A program made the position numbers and the translations under genes. Shown here piece after piece: positions 1 to 7,490 of a DNA stretch of 64,000 nt. The DNA is taken from the NCBI GenBank assembly GCA_017934545.1, contig JAGBJI010000002.1, positions 248,001 to 312,000 on the forward strand, read 5' to 3'. Source of the stretch: Bacteroidales bacterium. Its GTDB lineage: Bacteria; Bacteroidota; Bacteroidia; Bacteroidales; P3. A model generated the notes under the pieces. It saw only the letters and a list, made by a program, of their open reading frames with translations. It had not been told where the DNA came from and ran no database searches. The stretch's first letter is position 1; each line of letters opens with the position of its first letter.

Positions 1-159
1 GTTCTGCAAGTGCCTGAAGTAATATCCGCACCCGAAGACACCTTTTATAAATGGCTGAAACAAAAAGGCAAATTGGGCGGACAGCACAAGGTGCCGCGTT
101 TAGCCAATGACAGAATTTTTATAGACCAATTGCTTGCAATAATAAATCAAAACCAATAA
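1..159 (+). CDS. GH3 auxin-responsive promoter family protein, C-terminal fragment
   Basis: The reading frame is open from the first base and ends at TAA (157-159), so only the last 52 codons of a longer gene are in the window. The tail KLGGQHKVPRLANDR followed by a short hydrophobic end is what I remember from the C-terminus of the GH3-like acyl-adenylate/amidosynthetase proteins common in Bacteroidota. The function of the bacterial members is not well established. It is 14 bases upstream of sufE in the same direction, so the two may be co-transcribed. The family call rests on one short motif. Confidence 0.6.
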   Translation, partial: VLQVPEVISAPEDTFYKWLKQKGKLGGQHKVPRLANDRIFIDQLLAIINQNQ

Positions 160-173
160 ACAAAAACATCATC

Positions 174-608
174 ATGTCAATACAAGAGATTGAAAAAGAG
201 ATTGAACAGGAGTTTGCCATGTTTGACGATTGGATGGACAAATACAATTATCTTATAGAAACTGGTGACCAATGTCCTGTGATAGACGAAAAGGATAAAA
301 ACGAAAAAAATCTCATCAAAGGCTGCCAATCAAAAGTGTGGGTCAGTGCAGAAATGAACGGGGACAGAATGCAGATAAAAGCCGATTCGGATGCGGTTAT
401 AACCAAAGGTATAATCACATTGCTTTTGCGTGTGTTCAACAACCAAAAACCCGAAGATATAGTCAATGCAGACTTGCATTTCATAGACACAATAGGGCTT
501 ACGCAACATCTTTCGCCTACCCGCAGCAACGGATTGTTGGCAATGATAAAACAGATAAAGCTTTACGCCATGGCTTTTACCATCGGACAAAAACAAACGG
601 ATAATTAA
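174..608 (+). CDS. sufE: Cysteine desulfuration protein SufE
   Basis: SufE accepts sulfur from the cysteine desulfurase SufS as a persulfide and passes it to the SufBCD scaffold during Fe-S cluster assembly in the cytoplasm. The 144-residue length matches the family. The acceptor cysteine is visible in KGCQSKVW at residue 51, the same number as in E. coli SufE. The C-terminal stretch LSPTRSNGLLAMIKQIK is also characteristic. Start ATG 174 follows the upstream stop by 14 bases. The next gene encodes a DUF59 protein, another Fe-S assembly factor, which supports the assignment. No sufS, sufB, sufC or sufD lies in the window. Confidence 0.93.
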   Translation: MSIQEIEKEIEQEFAMFDDWMDKYNYLIETGDQCPVIDEKDKNEKNLIKGCQSKVWVSAEMNGDRMQIKADSDAVITKGIITLLLRVFNNQKPEDIVNADLHFIDTIGLTQHLSPTRSNGLLAMIKQIKLYAMAFTIGQKQTDN

Positions 609-644
609 CAGACGCTTTTTTCTTTTTTTAATACAAATACTTCT

Positions 645-959
645 ATGGACGAGAAAGAAATATTGAAAGACCGCATAATCCAAACGCTGCGTACCATCTA
701 CGACCCCGAGATTCCGGTAAACATTTGGGACATGGGATTGATATACAAATTGGATATAGACGACGATATGTTCGTTTTGATAGAGATGACTCTCACCGCA
801 CCCAACTGTCCTGTTGCCGAAAGCTTGCCGGCGGACGTTGAAAATGCGGTAAAGAATACGGACGGAGTTAAAAACGTGCAGGTTCAACTTACTTTTGAGC
901 CGCCTTGGGACATACGTATGTTGTCCGACGAAGCCAAAGTGGAACTGAACCTTATATAA
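645..959 (+). CDS. DUF59/MIP18-family metal-sulfur cluster assembly factor (SufT-like)
   Basis: A 104-residue single-domain protein. The N-terminal part (YDPEIPVNIWDMGLIY) and the conserved cysteine in LTAPNCPVAESLP (Cys55) are the hallmarks of the DUF59/MIP18 fold, which supports maturation of Fe-S proteins (SufT, PaaD and eukaryotic Cia2 relatives). It starts 36 bases after sufE and ends 6 bases before the ABC permease, so it looks like the middle of one transcription unit. Family membership is clear. Which target proteins it serves cannot be read from the sequence. Confidence 0.88.
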   Translation: MDEKEILKDRIIQTLRTIYDPEIPVNIWDMGLIYKLDIDDDMFVLIEMTLTAPNCPVAESLPADVENAVKNTDGVKNVQVQLTFEPPWDIRMLSDEAKVELNLI

Positions 960-965
960 AATCAC

Positions 966-2045
966 ATGGAGCAGGACAGAAGCATAGTAAAAAAACTTTT
1001 GAAAAACCCTTTGGCGGTAGTTTCCATAGCAGTAATCATTGTCTTTACACTTATTGCACTGTTGGGTTATACCATTACGCCCGACAAAACTCCCTATGCC
1101 AACGAACAACATTTGGAATTGGCGGTTAAAAAGCCGGGTTTCAAAGTCAAAATGCTGATAATACACGACAAAGAGGAAAAACATTACTCTTTCTTTCACA
1201 ATATGTTGTTCGGAACTCCGCAACAGACGACAAACATTCCTATAAGCAATTACGCATTGAGCAGTGATAAGAAAACTCTTTACTATACTCCTTTTAGTCA
1301 AGCAACCGATAACAATGACATATCCGAAAGACAAACCCTTGACACCAAGATTAAATACGAGATAAAACAGAAAACATATCCTTTGGGTACGGACAGATAC
1401 GGCCGTTGTTTGCTTTCGCAGATGATGATAGGCACGCGTGTGTCGTTGAGCGTTGGTTTTATTGCAGTTGTTATTGCTTTGGTTATAGGAATAACGCTCG
1501 GTGCGGTGGCAGGATATTATCAGGGCTGGGCGGATAAGGTGATTATGTGGATAATCAACGTGGTTTGGTCGGTGCCTACCATCTTGCTGGTCATAGCCGT
1601 TACTTTTGCTTTGGGCAAAGGTTTTTGGCAGGTGTTCGTTGCAGTAGGCCTGACAATGTGGGTGGACATTGCCAGAATGGTACGCGGACAGGTGATGTCA
1701 ATAAAAGAAAAAGAATTCATACTTGCAGGAAAAGCTTTGGGCTTTTCAGATTTCAGAATCATTTTCCGCCACATACTGCCAAACGTTGTAAACGCCGTAA
1801 CGGTAATCGTTGCAAGCAATTTCGCCACGGCCATATTGCAAGAGGCGGGATTGAGTTTTTTAGGCATAGGCGTTCAGCCTCCGATGCCCTCATGGGGTAC
1901 TATGATTAAAGAAAACTACGGATATATAATCCTTGATGCAGCCTATATGGCGGTAATACCCGGAATAGCCATAATGCTTTTGGTGCTTGCCTTCTTCCTT
2001 TTGGGTTCTGCAATCCGCCAAGCGATGGATATACGCAACAATTAA
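966..2045 (+). CDS. ABC transporter permease, oligopeptide/dipeptide type (OppC/DppC-like)
   Basis: Inner-membrane permease of 359 residues. A first membrane helix at about 18-36 is followed by an extracytoplasmic segment of roughly 100 residues, then the LGTDRYGRCLLSQMMIGTR signature, five further helices, and the ABC-coupling EAA loop (EFILAGKALGFSDF, near residue 240). FLGIGVQPPMPSWG is diagnostic of OppC-type permeases. No substrate-binding protein, partner permease or ATPase is adjacent, so the rest of the transporter must be elsewhere and the substrate is unknown. Its stop codon overlaps that of the convergent gene at 2042. Confidence 0.87.
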   Translation: MEQDRSIVKKLLKNPLAVVSIAVIIVFTLIALLGYTITPDKTPYANEQHLELAVKKPGFKVKMLIIHDKEEKHYSFFHNMLFGTPQQTTNIPISNYALSSDKKTLYYTPFSQATDNNDISERQTLDTKIKYEIKQKTYPLGTDRYGRCLLSQMMIGTRVSLSVGFIAVVIALVIGITLGAVAGYYQGWADKVIMWIINVVWSVPTILLVIAVTFALGKGFWQVFVAVGLTMWVDIARMVRGQVMSIKEKEFILAGKALGFSDFRIIFRHILPNVVNAVTVIVASNFATAILQEAGLSFLGIGVQPPMPSWGTMIKENYGYIILDAAYMAVIPGIAIMLLVLAFFLLGSAIRQAMDIRNN

Positions 2046-2830
2046 GCCTTTATATTGATTATCACTTTGCTTCCTATTTCGTAACCCAACAGTCTTGCGA
2101 AGTTGTCTTCCCTTATAGCCAACTCCAAATTGTGCGTTGAAGAAACGGTAAGCAATGCTTTGCCGATTATTGTCGCATCCTGATATGACGAAGATATGCG
2201 GCTGATGGTGCAATCGGCGTCAACACGCAGTTCAAACCCCCTTCCCGCCAAGGCTTTGGTGAAAGTTACGTCGTCAATATTGAGATAGCAATTGCCGTAA
2301 TCGTCAATATATATAACTTGACAGGCAATGCTTGAAGGGAAAATACTTGCTTGGGGAAAATAAGATTCAACACAAAAACCATCAAGCACCTGTCCCAATG
2401 ATTCGGTGCTGTGTTTTTCGGACAAAATACCCACAACTTTGACAAACACGTCCAGCACTGCAAAGGTGTAATAGTTGCTTTCCGCCAAGATGTTCTGCAA
2501 ATTGGTAATCTCAACCTGCTTGTTTTCAAATATCATGCTCGGAAGACCGTTGTCTGTGCAGATAAAAAATTGGTTGTTGTATTTTACGACAACGAAACTT
2601 CTGTCCTTGTCTTCGTAAGTGTTGACATCAATTATATGTATGGTGTTTTCGGGGAAATCCATGCACGCCTGTTTTACTACGAATGCCGTTGAGAGCAAAT
2701 CAAACTTGTTGATATTGTGGTTTATATCAACGATTTGTATGTCCTTAACGGCTGAATACAACTTACCTTTTATCTGTCCGTTGTACCAATCTTTTGTTCC
2801 CCAGTCCGTAGTAAGAGTTACAAGCTGCAT
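2042..2830 (-). CDS. S-adenosyl-L-methionine hydrolase (adenosine-forming), DUF62 family
   Basis: The 262-residue protein starts with the family's SAM-binding motif (LTTDWGTKDWYNGQIKG) and continues with VDINHNINKFD and the TDNGLPS segment of the SAM hydroxide adenosyltransferase (DUF62) family. It is related to the fluorinase/chlorinase enzymes, but most bacterial members hydrolyse SAM to adenosine and methionine with hydroxide. It has its own promoter (TATATTTGC read on the minus strand at 2871-2879). It converges on the ABC permease gene, and the two stop codons share TTAA at 2042-2045, leaving no room for a terminator between them. Confidence 0.85.
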   Translation of the reverse strand: MQLVTLTTDWGTKDWYNGQIKGKLYSAVKDIQIVDINHNINKFDLLSTAFVVKQACMDFPENTIHIIDVNTYEDKDRSFVVVKYNNQFFICTDNGLPSMIFENKQVEITNLQNILAESNYYTFAVLDVFVKVVGILSEKHSTESLGQVLDGFCVESYFPQASIFPSSIACQVIYIDDYGNCYLNIDDVTFTKALAGRGFELRVDADCTISRISSSYQDATIIGKALLTVSSTHNLELAIREDNFARLLGYEIGSKVIINIKA

Positions 2831-2870
2831 ATATTCTTCTGCGTTTTTACTTTTGCCTTATTTTCAATCT

Positions 2871-2879
2871 GCAAATATA
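2871..2879 (-). promoter_or_regulatory. Bacteroidota -7 promoter element for the SAM hydrolase gene
   Basis: TATATTTGC on the minus strand fits the TAnnTTTG consensus. The predicted transcript start is near 2864, about 34 bases before the ATG. Confidence 0.65.
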
Positions 2880-3013
2880 CAAAAAAAACAAAAACCTTTG
2901 CGGTTTAACGGCAAAATAACGGAAAACAAATTTTTTACGCCTTATAAATAATACCCTTTGTATCAAATAAAACCATAGCCCCGTGATGTTTTGCCACCGC
3001 CCTGTGTCATTTT

Positions 3014-3130
3014 GTTTCCGCCCCTTCTGAATATAATCTCAAAAAAAATAGGTTTTTTCATTAAAAAAATCACATTTTTTCACTCAAAAAACCTATTTTT
3101 TTTGAAGTTACCTTCGCAAAGGGCAAAAAT
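3014..3130. repeat. Family B intergenic repeat, copy 1 (three A-tract/core/T-tract modules)
   Basis: Three near-palindromic modules with cores TAGG (3049-3052), TCACA (3070-3074) and CCTA (3092-3095), each flanked by runs of A and T. Core centres are about 21.5 bp apart. The left end reads TTTCCGCCCCTT (3015-3026) and the right end GCAAAGGGCAAAAAT, an imperfect inverted repeat. Other copies are near 35.2, 45.75 and 50.5 kb. Apart from this repeat and the two promoters, the 509-base gap 2831-3339 holds nothing I can identify. Confidence 0.85.
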
Positions 3131-3306
3131 TAAACAGCGTAGGGCGGCAAAAAAGTGCGTTAGGGCAGTGGAGAATTATGCATATACGGTAATGCAATAG
3201 TGAAACGGTAGGGATAAAAGCGGAAAGCGGTGAACGGAAAAGGCGTAGTGAGAGCAAATTTTATATAAACACAAGGGATTAATTATTGCAAAACAAAAAA
3301 AATCCG

Positions 3307-3315
3307 TAACTTTGC
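3307..3315 (+). promoter_or_regulatory. -7 promoter element for hutI
   Basis: TAACTTTGC is a perfect TAnnTTTGC match. Transcription should begin around 3321, downstream of the ATG at 3316, which rules out that longer start. Confidence 0.75.
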
Positions 3316-3339
3316 ATGCGTAAAAAACAGAATACGGAA

Positions 3340-4575
3340 ATGAGAACTCTAATAAAAAATATAAAAGGACTGTATCAAGTTGAAGACAAGGCACGTATGG
3401 CTGTTTGCGGAAGCGATATGGCACAGTTGCCTTGCATAGAAAACGCTTATCTTATCATAGAAGACGGCATTATCAAAGACTTCGGTAAGACTGAAGATTT
3501 GAAAGAAGAAAATGCAGACAGGATATACGACGCTGCGGACAGATTTGTTTTGCCTGCCTTCTGCGATTCGCACACGCATTTGGTGTATGCAGGCAGCCGT
3601 GAGATAGAGTATATTGACAAAATCAAAGGACTGTCTTACGAAGAGATAGCCCAAAGAGGCGGAGGTATAGTCAATTCGGCTTTAAGGTTGCAACAAACCG
3701 ACGAACAGGAGCTTTACGAACAGGCAATGCAGAGAATAGAATCCATGATTGCACACGGAACGGGAGCTATTGAGATAAAGTCGGGTTACGGGTTTACTAC
3801 GCAGGCGGAATTGAAGATGTTGCGTGTTATCAGGCGTATCAAAGAAAATTCGCCTGCAACAATAAAAGCAAACTTTTTGGGAGCCCACGGCGTTCCGTTG
3901 GAGTACCGCGGCAAAGAAGACGCATTCGTAGACTTGGTTATCAACGAGATGATACCGTTGGTTGCAAAAGAAAACCTTGCGGATTTTATAGATGTTTTCT
4001 GCGACCAAGGATTTTTCACCGTTGAACAGACCGACCGCATGTTGTTTGAGGGCGTTAAATACGGCTTGAAACCGAAGATACATGCCAATGAGTTGGCAAA
4101 AAGCGGCGGAATACAGGTAGGGGTGAAGTACAATGCCTTGAGCGTAGACCATATTGAGCATACGGGAGAGGAAGAAATGAGATGTTTGAAAGCATCCCAA
4201 ACAATGCCGACGATACTTCCGGGTGCTGCCTTTTTCCTAAACATGCCTTACGCTCCTGCAAGGGATATGATAGCCTACGGATTGCCCGTGGCTATGGCGT
4301 CGGATTTCAATCCGGGTTCGTCACCGAGCGGAAACATGCAGTTGATACTTACTTTTGCATGCGTCAACTACCGCCTTACACCTCAAGAGGCGATAAACGC
4401 AACGACAATAAACTCCGCTTATGCAATGGATGTGTCCGATACATGCGGCAGCATATGCAAAGGCAAGAAAGCAAACTTGTTTATAACCAAAAATATTCCG
4501 TCAATAGAATACATACCTTACTATTACGGAGAAAACAAAGTAGACAAAGTATTTTTGAACGGCAAAGAGCAGTAA
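3340..4575 (+). CDS. hutI: Imidazolonepropionase
   Basis: Hydrolyses 4-imidazolone-5-propanoate to N-formimino-L-glutamate, the third step of histidine breakdown, in the cytoplasm. The 411-residue product has the amidohydrolase metal motif HTHLVYAGSRE, the HGTGAIEIKSGYGF segment, SVDHIEH and the ASDFNPGS metal/substrate loop, all typical of HutI. I chose ATG 3340 over ATG 3316 because the promoter element ends at 3315, so the longer start would lie at or before the transcript start. No other hut gene is nearby. A histidine pathway would need hutH, hutU and a formiminoglutamate enzyme elsewhere. Confidence 0.93.
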   Translation: MRTLIKNIKGLYQVEDKARMAVCGSDMAQLPCIENAYLIIEDGIIKDFGKTEDLKEENADRIYDAADRFVLPAFCDSHTHLVYAGSREIEYIDKIKGLSYEEIAQRGGGIVNSALRLQQTDEQELYEQAMQRIESMIAHGTGAIEIKSGYGFTTQAELKMLRVIRRIKENSPATIKANFLGAHGVPLEYRGKEDAFVDLVINEMIPLVAKENLADFIDVFCDQGFFTVEQTDRMLFEGVKYGLKPKIHANELAKSGGIQVGVKYNALSVDHIEHTGEEEMRCLKASQTMPTILPGAAFFLNMPYAPARDMIAYGLPVAMASDFNPGSSPSGNMQLILTFACVNYRLTPQEAINATTINSAYAMDVSDTCGSICKGKKANLFITKNIPSIEYIPYYYGENKVDKVFLNGKEQ

Positions 4576-4606
4576 ACAAAGTGTTCCTTGCCTTTTTCTA
4601 AACAAT

Positions 4607-4626
4607 AAAAACGCTTAAAAAGCGTT
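4607..4626 (-). terminator. Short hairpin terminator overlapping the end of ribD
   Basis: On the minus strand AACGCTT and AAGCGTT pair around a 3-base loop and are followed by TTTATTGTTT. The upstream arm includes the last codons of ribD. The stem is only 7 bp, so strength is uncertain. Confidence 0.5.
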
Positions 4627-5670
4627 GTCATTGTAATAAACGTCAATCCTGTTATCCGACACCCGACTCGTGCTTGCTTTTTTACGGGTAGCGATAACAG
4701 GAGTTTTTATTCCCTTGTTAAACATTGTATTGCCCGTTAAAATACACGCTTCGTCCCATAGATTGCGGTTAAGCAGATACTCTGCCGTTTTCTTTCCACC
4801 TTCCACAACCAAGGAAGATACACCCATGCCGTACAAGTGCTGCAATATTTCTTCTATGTAGTTGACCGTGTCTTCTGTTTTTATATAACGCAGGTTTTGA
4901 TTTACTGTTTTGGTTTGTTTGTTGTTGAAAATAACGGTCGGTTGCGAGCAGTCAAAAAAGTTCAACGTCTTTGCAAGCGACAAATCTCTGTCGTAAGTGA
5001 TACGCAAAGGATTTCTGCCCTCTACGTGACGCACGTTCAAGCGGCAGTTATCATTTTTTACAGTGTTGAAACCTGCAAAAAAAGCATCGTTTTCCGCCCT
5101 CATCTTGTGTACAAAGACTTTTAAGGCGTCGTTGGTTATCCAATAATCAGAATGTTCTCCGCTCCCGGTGTTTATATCCATGTATCCGTCCGCACTTTGT
5201 GCAAGTTTCAATATAATATAGGGACGTTTTTTTTCTTGGAAACAAAAAAATCTCCGGTTCAAAAACCTGCCTTGCTCCTGCAAGACGCCGCATTGAACCT
5301 CAATACCTGCGTCTTTAAGCATTTGAATACCCCTGCCTGCAACCTTGGGATTGGGGTCAAAATTGGCAATGACGCACTTTTTTATCTTGTTTTTCACAAG
5401 CAACTCTGCACAAGGGGGCGTTTTGCCGTAGTGGGAGCAGGGTTCCAAACTTACATATACGGTTGCACGGCTCAAAAGCTCCTTGTCCCTGACACTGTTT
5501 ACGGCATTGACTTCGGCATGTGCCTGTCCGTATTGCATATGATAGCCTTCGCCTATTATTTTTCCCTCTGCGGTTATAACCGCTCCTACCATCGGGTTGG
5601 GCGAAACATGTCCCGCACCCATTAAAGCCAACTGAAAACACCGTTGGATAAAAAGTTCGTCCGTTTGCAT
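4615..5670 (-). CDS. ribD: Bifunctional riboflavin deaminase/reductase RibD
   Basis: Catalyses two early riboflavin steps: deamination of the pyrimidine 2,5-diamino-6-ribosylamino-4-pyrimidinone 5'-phosphate and reduction of its ribosyl side chain. The N-terminal half (about 1-145) is a cytidine-deaminase fold with the zinc ligands in HAEVNAV and PCSHYGKTPPCAELL. The C-terminal half (about 150-351) is the RibD reductase domain (ILKLAQSADGYMD, VVEGGKKTAEYLL). Length 351 fits the family. The ATG at 5670 lies some 15 bases after its predicted transcript start. It is divergent from prmC with overlapping promoters. No other rib gene or FMN riboswitch is seen here. Confidence 0.93.
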   Translation of the reverse strand: MQTDELFIQRCFQLALMGAGHVSPNPMVGAVITAEGKIIGEGYHMQYGQAHAEVNAVNSVRDKELLSRATVYVSLEPCSHYGKTPPCAELLVKNKIKKCVIANFDPNPKVAGRGIQMLKDAGIEVQCGVLQEQGRFLNRRFFCFQEKKRPYIILKLAQSADGYMDINTGSGEHSDYWITNDALKVFVHKMRAENDAFFAGFNTVKNDNCRLNVRHVEGRNPLRITYDRDLSLAKTLNFFDCSQPTVIFNNKQTKTVNQNLRYIKTEDTVNYIEEILQHLYGMGVSSLVVEGGKKTAEYLLNRNLWDEACILTGNTMFNKGIKTPVIATRKKASTSRVSDNRIDVYYNDNAF

Positions 5671-5678
5671 AATATTTG

Positions 5679-5687
5679 TAATTTTGC
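5679..5687 (+). promoter_or_regulatory. -7 promoter element for prmC
   Basis: TAATTTTGC. It lies end to end with the divergent ribD element (5692-5700) in a near-palindrome. Predicted start is near 5694, and prmC ATG is at 5711. Confidence 0.7.
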
Positions 5688-5691
5688 AATT

Positions 5692-5700
5692 GCAAATTTA
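5692..5700 (-). promoter_or_regulatory. -7 promoter element for ribD
   Basis: TAAATTTGC on the minus strand, with a predicted transcript start near 5685. That start falls inside the opposing prmC promoter element. Confidence 0.7.
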
Positions 5701-5710
5701 CGTTAAAATA

Positions 5711-6613
5711 ATGAAAACAAAATCAAACAGAATTGAAGATATAGTTTTTTATATTCACGGGGAACTTAAAAACAAATACTCCGAAACAGAGATAAAAGCC
5801 TTTGTCAATATATTGTTTAAAGAATATGCAGGCTTGGGTTCGGCACATGTTTTGGCAATGGGCGGCGATACAGTCAACGAATCCGAACTGTTGAACATCG
5901 TACTTGCAACCCAAAGACTTAAAAAGTACGAACCCATACAATATATTACGGGTCATACGGAGTTTTGCGGCATGGACATACAACTAAGTTCCGATGTGCT
6001 TATACCGCGTCCCGAAACAGAGGAACTTTCACTGCAAATAATCAAAGATTGCACACAAACAGCAGGACAAAACGGAAAAACGCCGTTGCAAATCATAGAT
6101 TTGTGTACTGGAAGCGGTTGCATTGCTTTGGCATTAAGCAAACATATACCATTCAGTAGGGTTTTCGGTGTTGACGTTTCGCAAAACGCTATAGCAACTG
6201 CACGCAAAAACAACAGCCGTTTAGGTTTAGATGTCCGATTCGTATTGTTTGATTTGTTGCAAACAGATTTTAATTCCCTGCAACAGCACATTGAAACAGC
6301 GGAATTTGATATTATTGTTTCTAATCCGCCTTATGTGACGGAAAAAGAGAAGCAATCCATGCAACCGAACGTTTTAGAATATGAACCGCACTTGGCTTTG
6401 TTTGTCAAAGACAATAATCCGCTTGTTTTTTACAGTCAAATTGAATTATTTGCCCGCCGTTATCTTAAAAACAAAGGCAGAATATATTTGGAAGCAAACA
6501 GCGGTTTGATAAATCAAACAGCGGATTTGTTTTCTGATAAAGAATATATTAAGGAAATCAGAACTGACATCTTCGGCAGGGAGAGATTTATTTTTTTACA
6601 AAAAACCTCTTAA
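5711..6613 (+). CDS. prmC: Peptide chain release factor N5-glutamine methyltransferase
   Basis: Methylates the GGQ glutamine of release factors RF1/RF2 using SAM. The 300-residue product has an N-terminal helical domain, the LIPRPETEEL motif, the SAM-binding loop DLCTGSGCIALAL and the catalytic NPPY. ATG 5711 (MKTKSNR) is preferred to an in-frame TTG at 5684 because that TTG lies inside the promoter element. The gene stands alone between divergent ribD and the tRNA-Ser gene. Function is secure from the motif set, and the C-terminal beta region has normal length. Confidence 0.93.
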   Translation: MKTKSNRIEDIVFYIHGELKNKYSETEIKAFVNILFKEYAGLGSAHVLAMGGDTVNESELLNIVLATQRLKKYEPIQYITGHTEFCGMDIQLSSDVLIPRPETEELSLQIIKDCTQTAGQNGKTPLQIIDLCTGSGCIALALSKHIPFSRVFGVDVSQNAIATARKNNSRLGLDVRFVLFDLLQTDFNSLQQHIETAEFDIIVSNPPYVTEKEKQSMQPNVLEYEPHLALFVKDNNPLVFYSQIELFARRYLKNKGRIYLEANSGLINQTADLFSDKEYIKEIRTDIFGRERFIFLQKTS

Positions 6614-6640
6614 AAAACTTGTCATATCAGAAATTTGTTG

Positions 6641-6649
6641 TACTTTTGC
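6641..6649 (+). promoter_or_regulatory. -7 promoter element for the tRNA-Ser gene
   Basis: TACTTTTGC ends only 5 bases before the first base of the mature tRNA, so the transcript should begin at or within a few bases of the tRNA 5' end. Confidence 0.6.
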
Positions 6650-6653
6650 AAAT

Positions 6654-6738
6654 GGAGAGTTGGCAGAGTGGTCGATTGCGGCGGTCTTGAAAACCGTTGA
6701 GGGTAACACCTCCGGGGGTTCGAATCCCTCATTCTCCG
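6654..6738 (+). tRNA. tRNA-Ser(TGA)
   Basis: An 85-base class II tRNA. Acceptor arms GGAGAGT (6654-6660) and ATTCTCC (6731-6737) pair with one G-T. The anticodon loop CTTGAAA gives TGA, decoding UCA and related serine codons. A long variable arm (TTGAGGGTAACACCTCC) and the T loop GGTTCGAATCC are present. The discriminator is G6738. CCA is not encoded (the next bases are CAA), so it must be added by the CCA-adding enzyme encoded at 42065. A rho-independent terminator follows. Confidence 0.95.
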
Positions 6739-6751
6739 CAAGGTTATGAAA

Positions 6752-6786
6752 AATAGGCTCAAGTAAAGTACTTGAGCCTATTTTGT
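6752..6786 (+). terminator. Rho-independent terminator after tRNA-Ser
   Basis: AATAGGCTCAAGTA (6752-6765) pairs perfectly with 6769-6782 around an AAG loop. The stem ends in a short T run (TTTTGTT). Confidence 0.85.
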
Positions 6787-6812
6787 TAAGAGTAAACAAA
6801 GCCATTGTTAAC

Positions 6813-7490
6813 ATGGACGGTCAATATATAAAAGAATTTTTCCCGTTTATCACCGACGTTCAGGTGCAGCAGTTCAGTGCGTTGGGTTCACTGTACAATG
6901 AATGGAATGAAAAAATCAACGTAATATCACGCAAAGACATATCAAATCTGTTAGTACACCATGTATTGCATTCTTTGGCAATAGCAAAGGTGATAAGTTT
7001 CAAAGACAATACGCAAGTTTTGGACGTAGGAACGGGAGGCGGTTTTCCGGGAATACCTTTAGCCATTCTTTTTCCGTCGGTAAAGTTCCGTCTTATAGAC
7101 AGAACGGCAAAAAAGATTAAGGTTGTAAATGCCGTAAAGGACGCTTTGCAGTTGCAGAACGTGAATGCCCAGCAGATAGCCTGCGAACAAATCACGGACA
7201 AATACGATTTTGTTGTGTCACGTGCAGTTACCAACCTTGCGGATTTTATCAAAATGTCAAAGCATACCTTATCCAAAGAAAGCAAAAACTCTTTGCCAAA
7301 CGGTATACTCTATCTTAAAGGCAACGATGTCAAAGAAGAACTGCAAAATTACAAAGGAAAATATACATTATATAATATAAGCGATTTTTTTGAAGATGAA
7401 TTTTTTTTCACAAAGTGCGTAGTTCATCTGCCTGTAAAAAAATGTTCAATATGTTCAATACCTATAATTATTAATAAGCAAAAGAAATGA
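6813..7490 (+). CDS. rsmG: 16S rRNA (guanine527-N7)-methyltransferase
   Basis: Methylates G527 of 16S rRNA in the 530 loop, using SAM. The 225-residue protein shows the RsmG pattern: YNEWNEKINVISRKD, the glycine-rich SAM loop DVGTGGGFPGIPLAI, LIDRTAKKIKVV and VVSRAVTNL. ATG 6813 is chosen because the longer frame begins with a TTG inside the tRNA terminator. The stop overlaps the start of the downstream peptidase gene by 4 bases (ATGA), suggesting translational coupling although the two functions are unrelated. Confidence 0.93.
   Translation: MDGQYIKEFFPFITDVQVQQFSALGSLYNEWNEKINVISRKDISNLLVHHVLHSLAIAKVISFKDNTQVLDVGTGGGFPGIPLAILFPSVKFRLIDRTAKKIKVVNAVKDALQLQNVNAQQIACEQITDKYDFVVSRAVTNLADFIKMSKHTLSKESKNSLPNGILYLKGNDVKEELQNYKGKYTLYNISDFFEDEFFFTKCVVHLPVKKCSICSIPIIINKQKK

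Noticed and set aside
330..1334. 334-codon minus-strand ORF opposite sufE, the DUF59 gene and the permease
   Set aside because: It spans three real genes and contains the skewed Cys/His/Arg/Tyr composition typical of antisense frames.
2991..3200. 69-codon ORF across the family B repeat (similar small ORFs lie at 45597-45803 and 50477-50731)
   Set aside because: The coding potential comes from A/T-tract repeat modules; no ribosome-binding site or conserved frame between copies.
3316..3342. hutI starting at ATG 3316
   Set aside because: That codon adjoins the promoter -7 element (3307-3315) and lies before the predicted transcript start.
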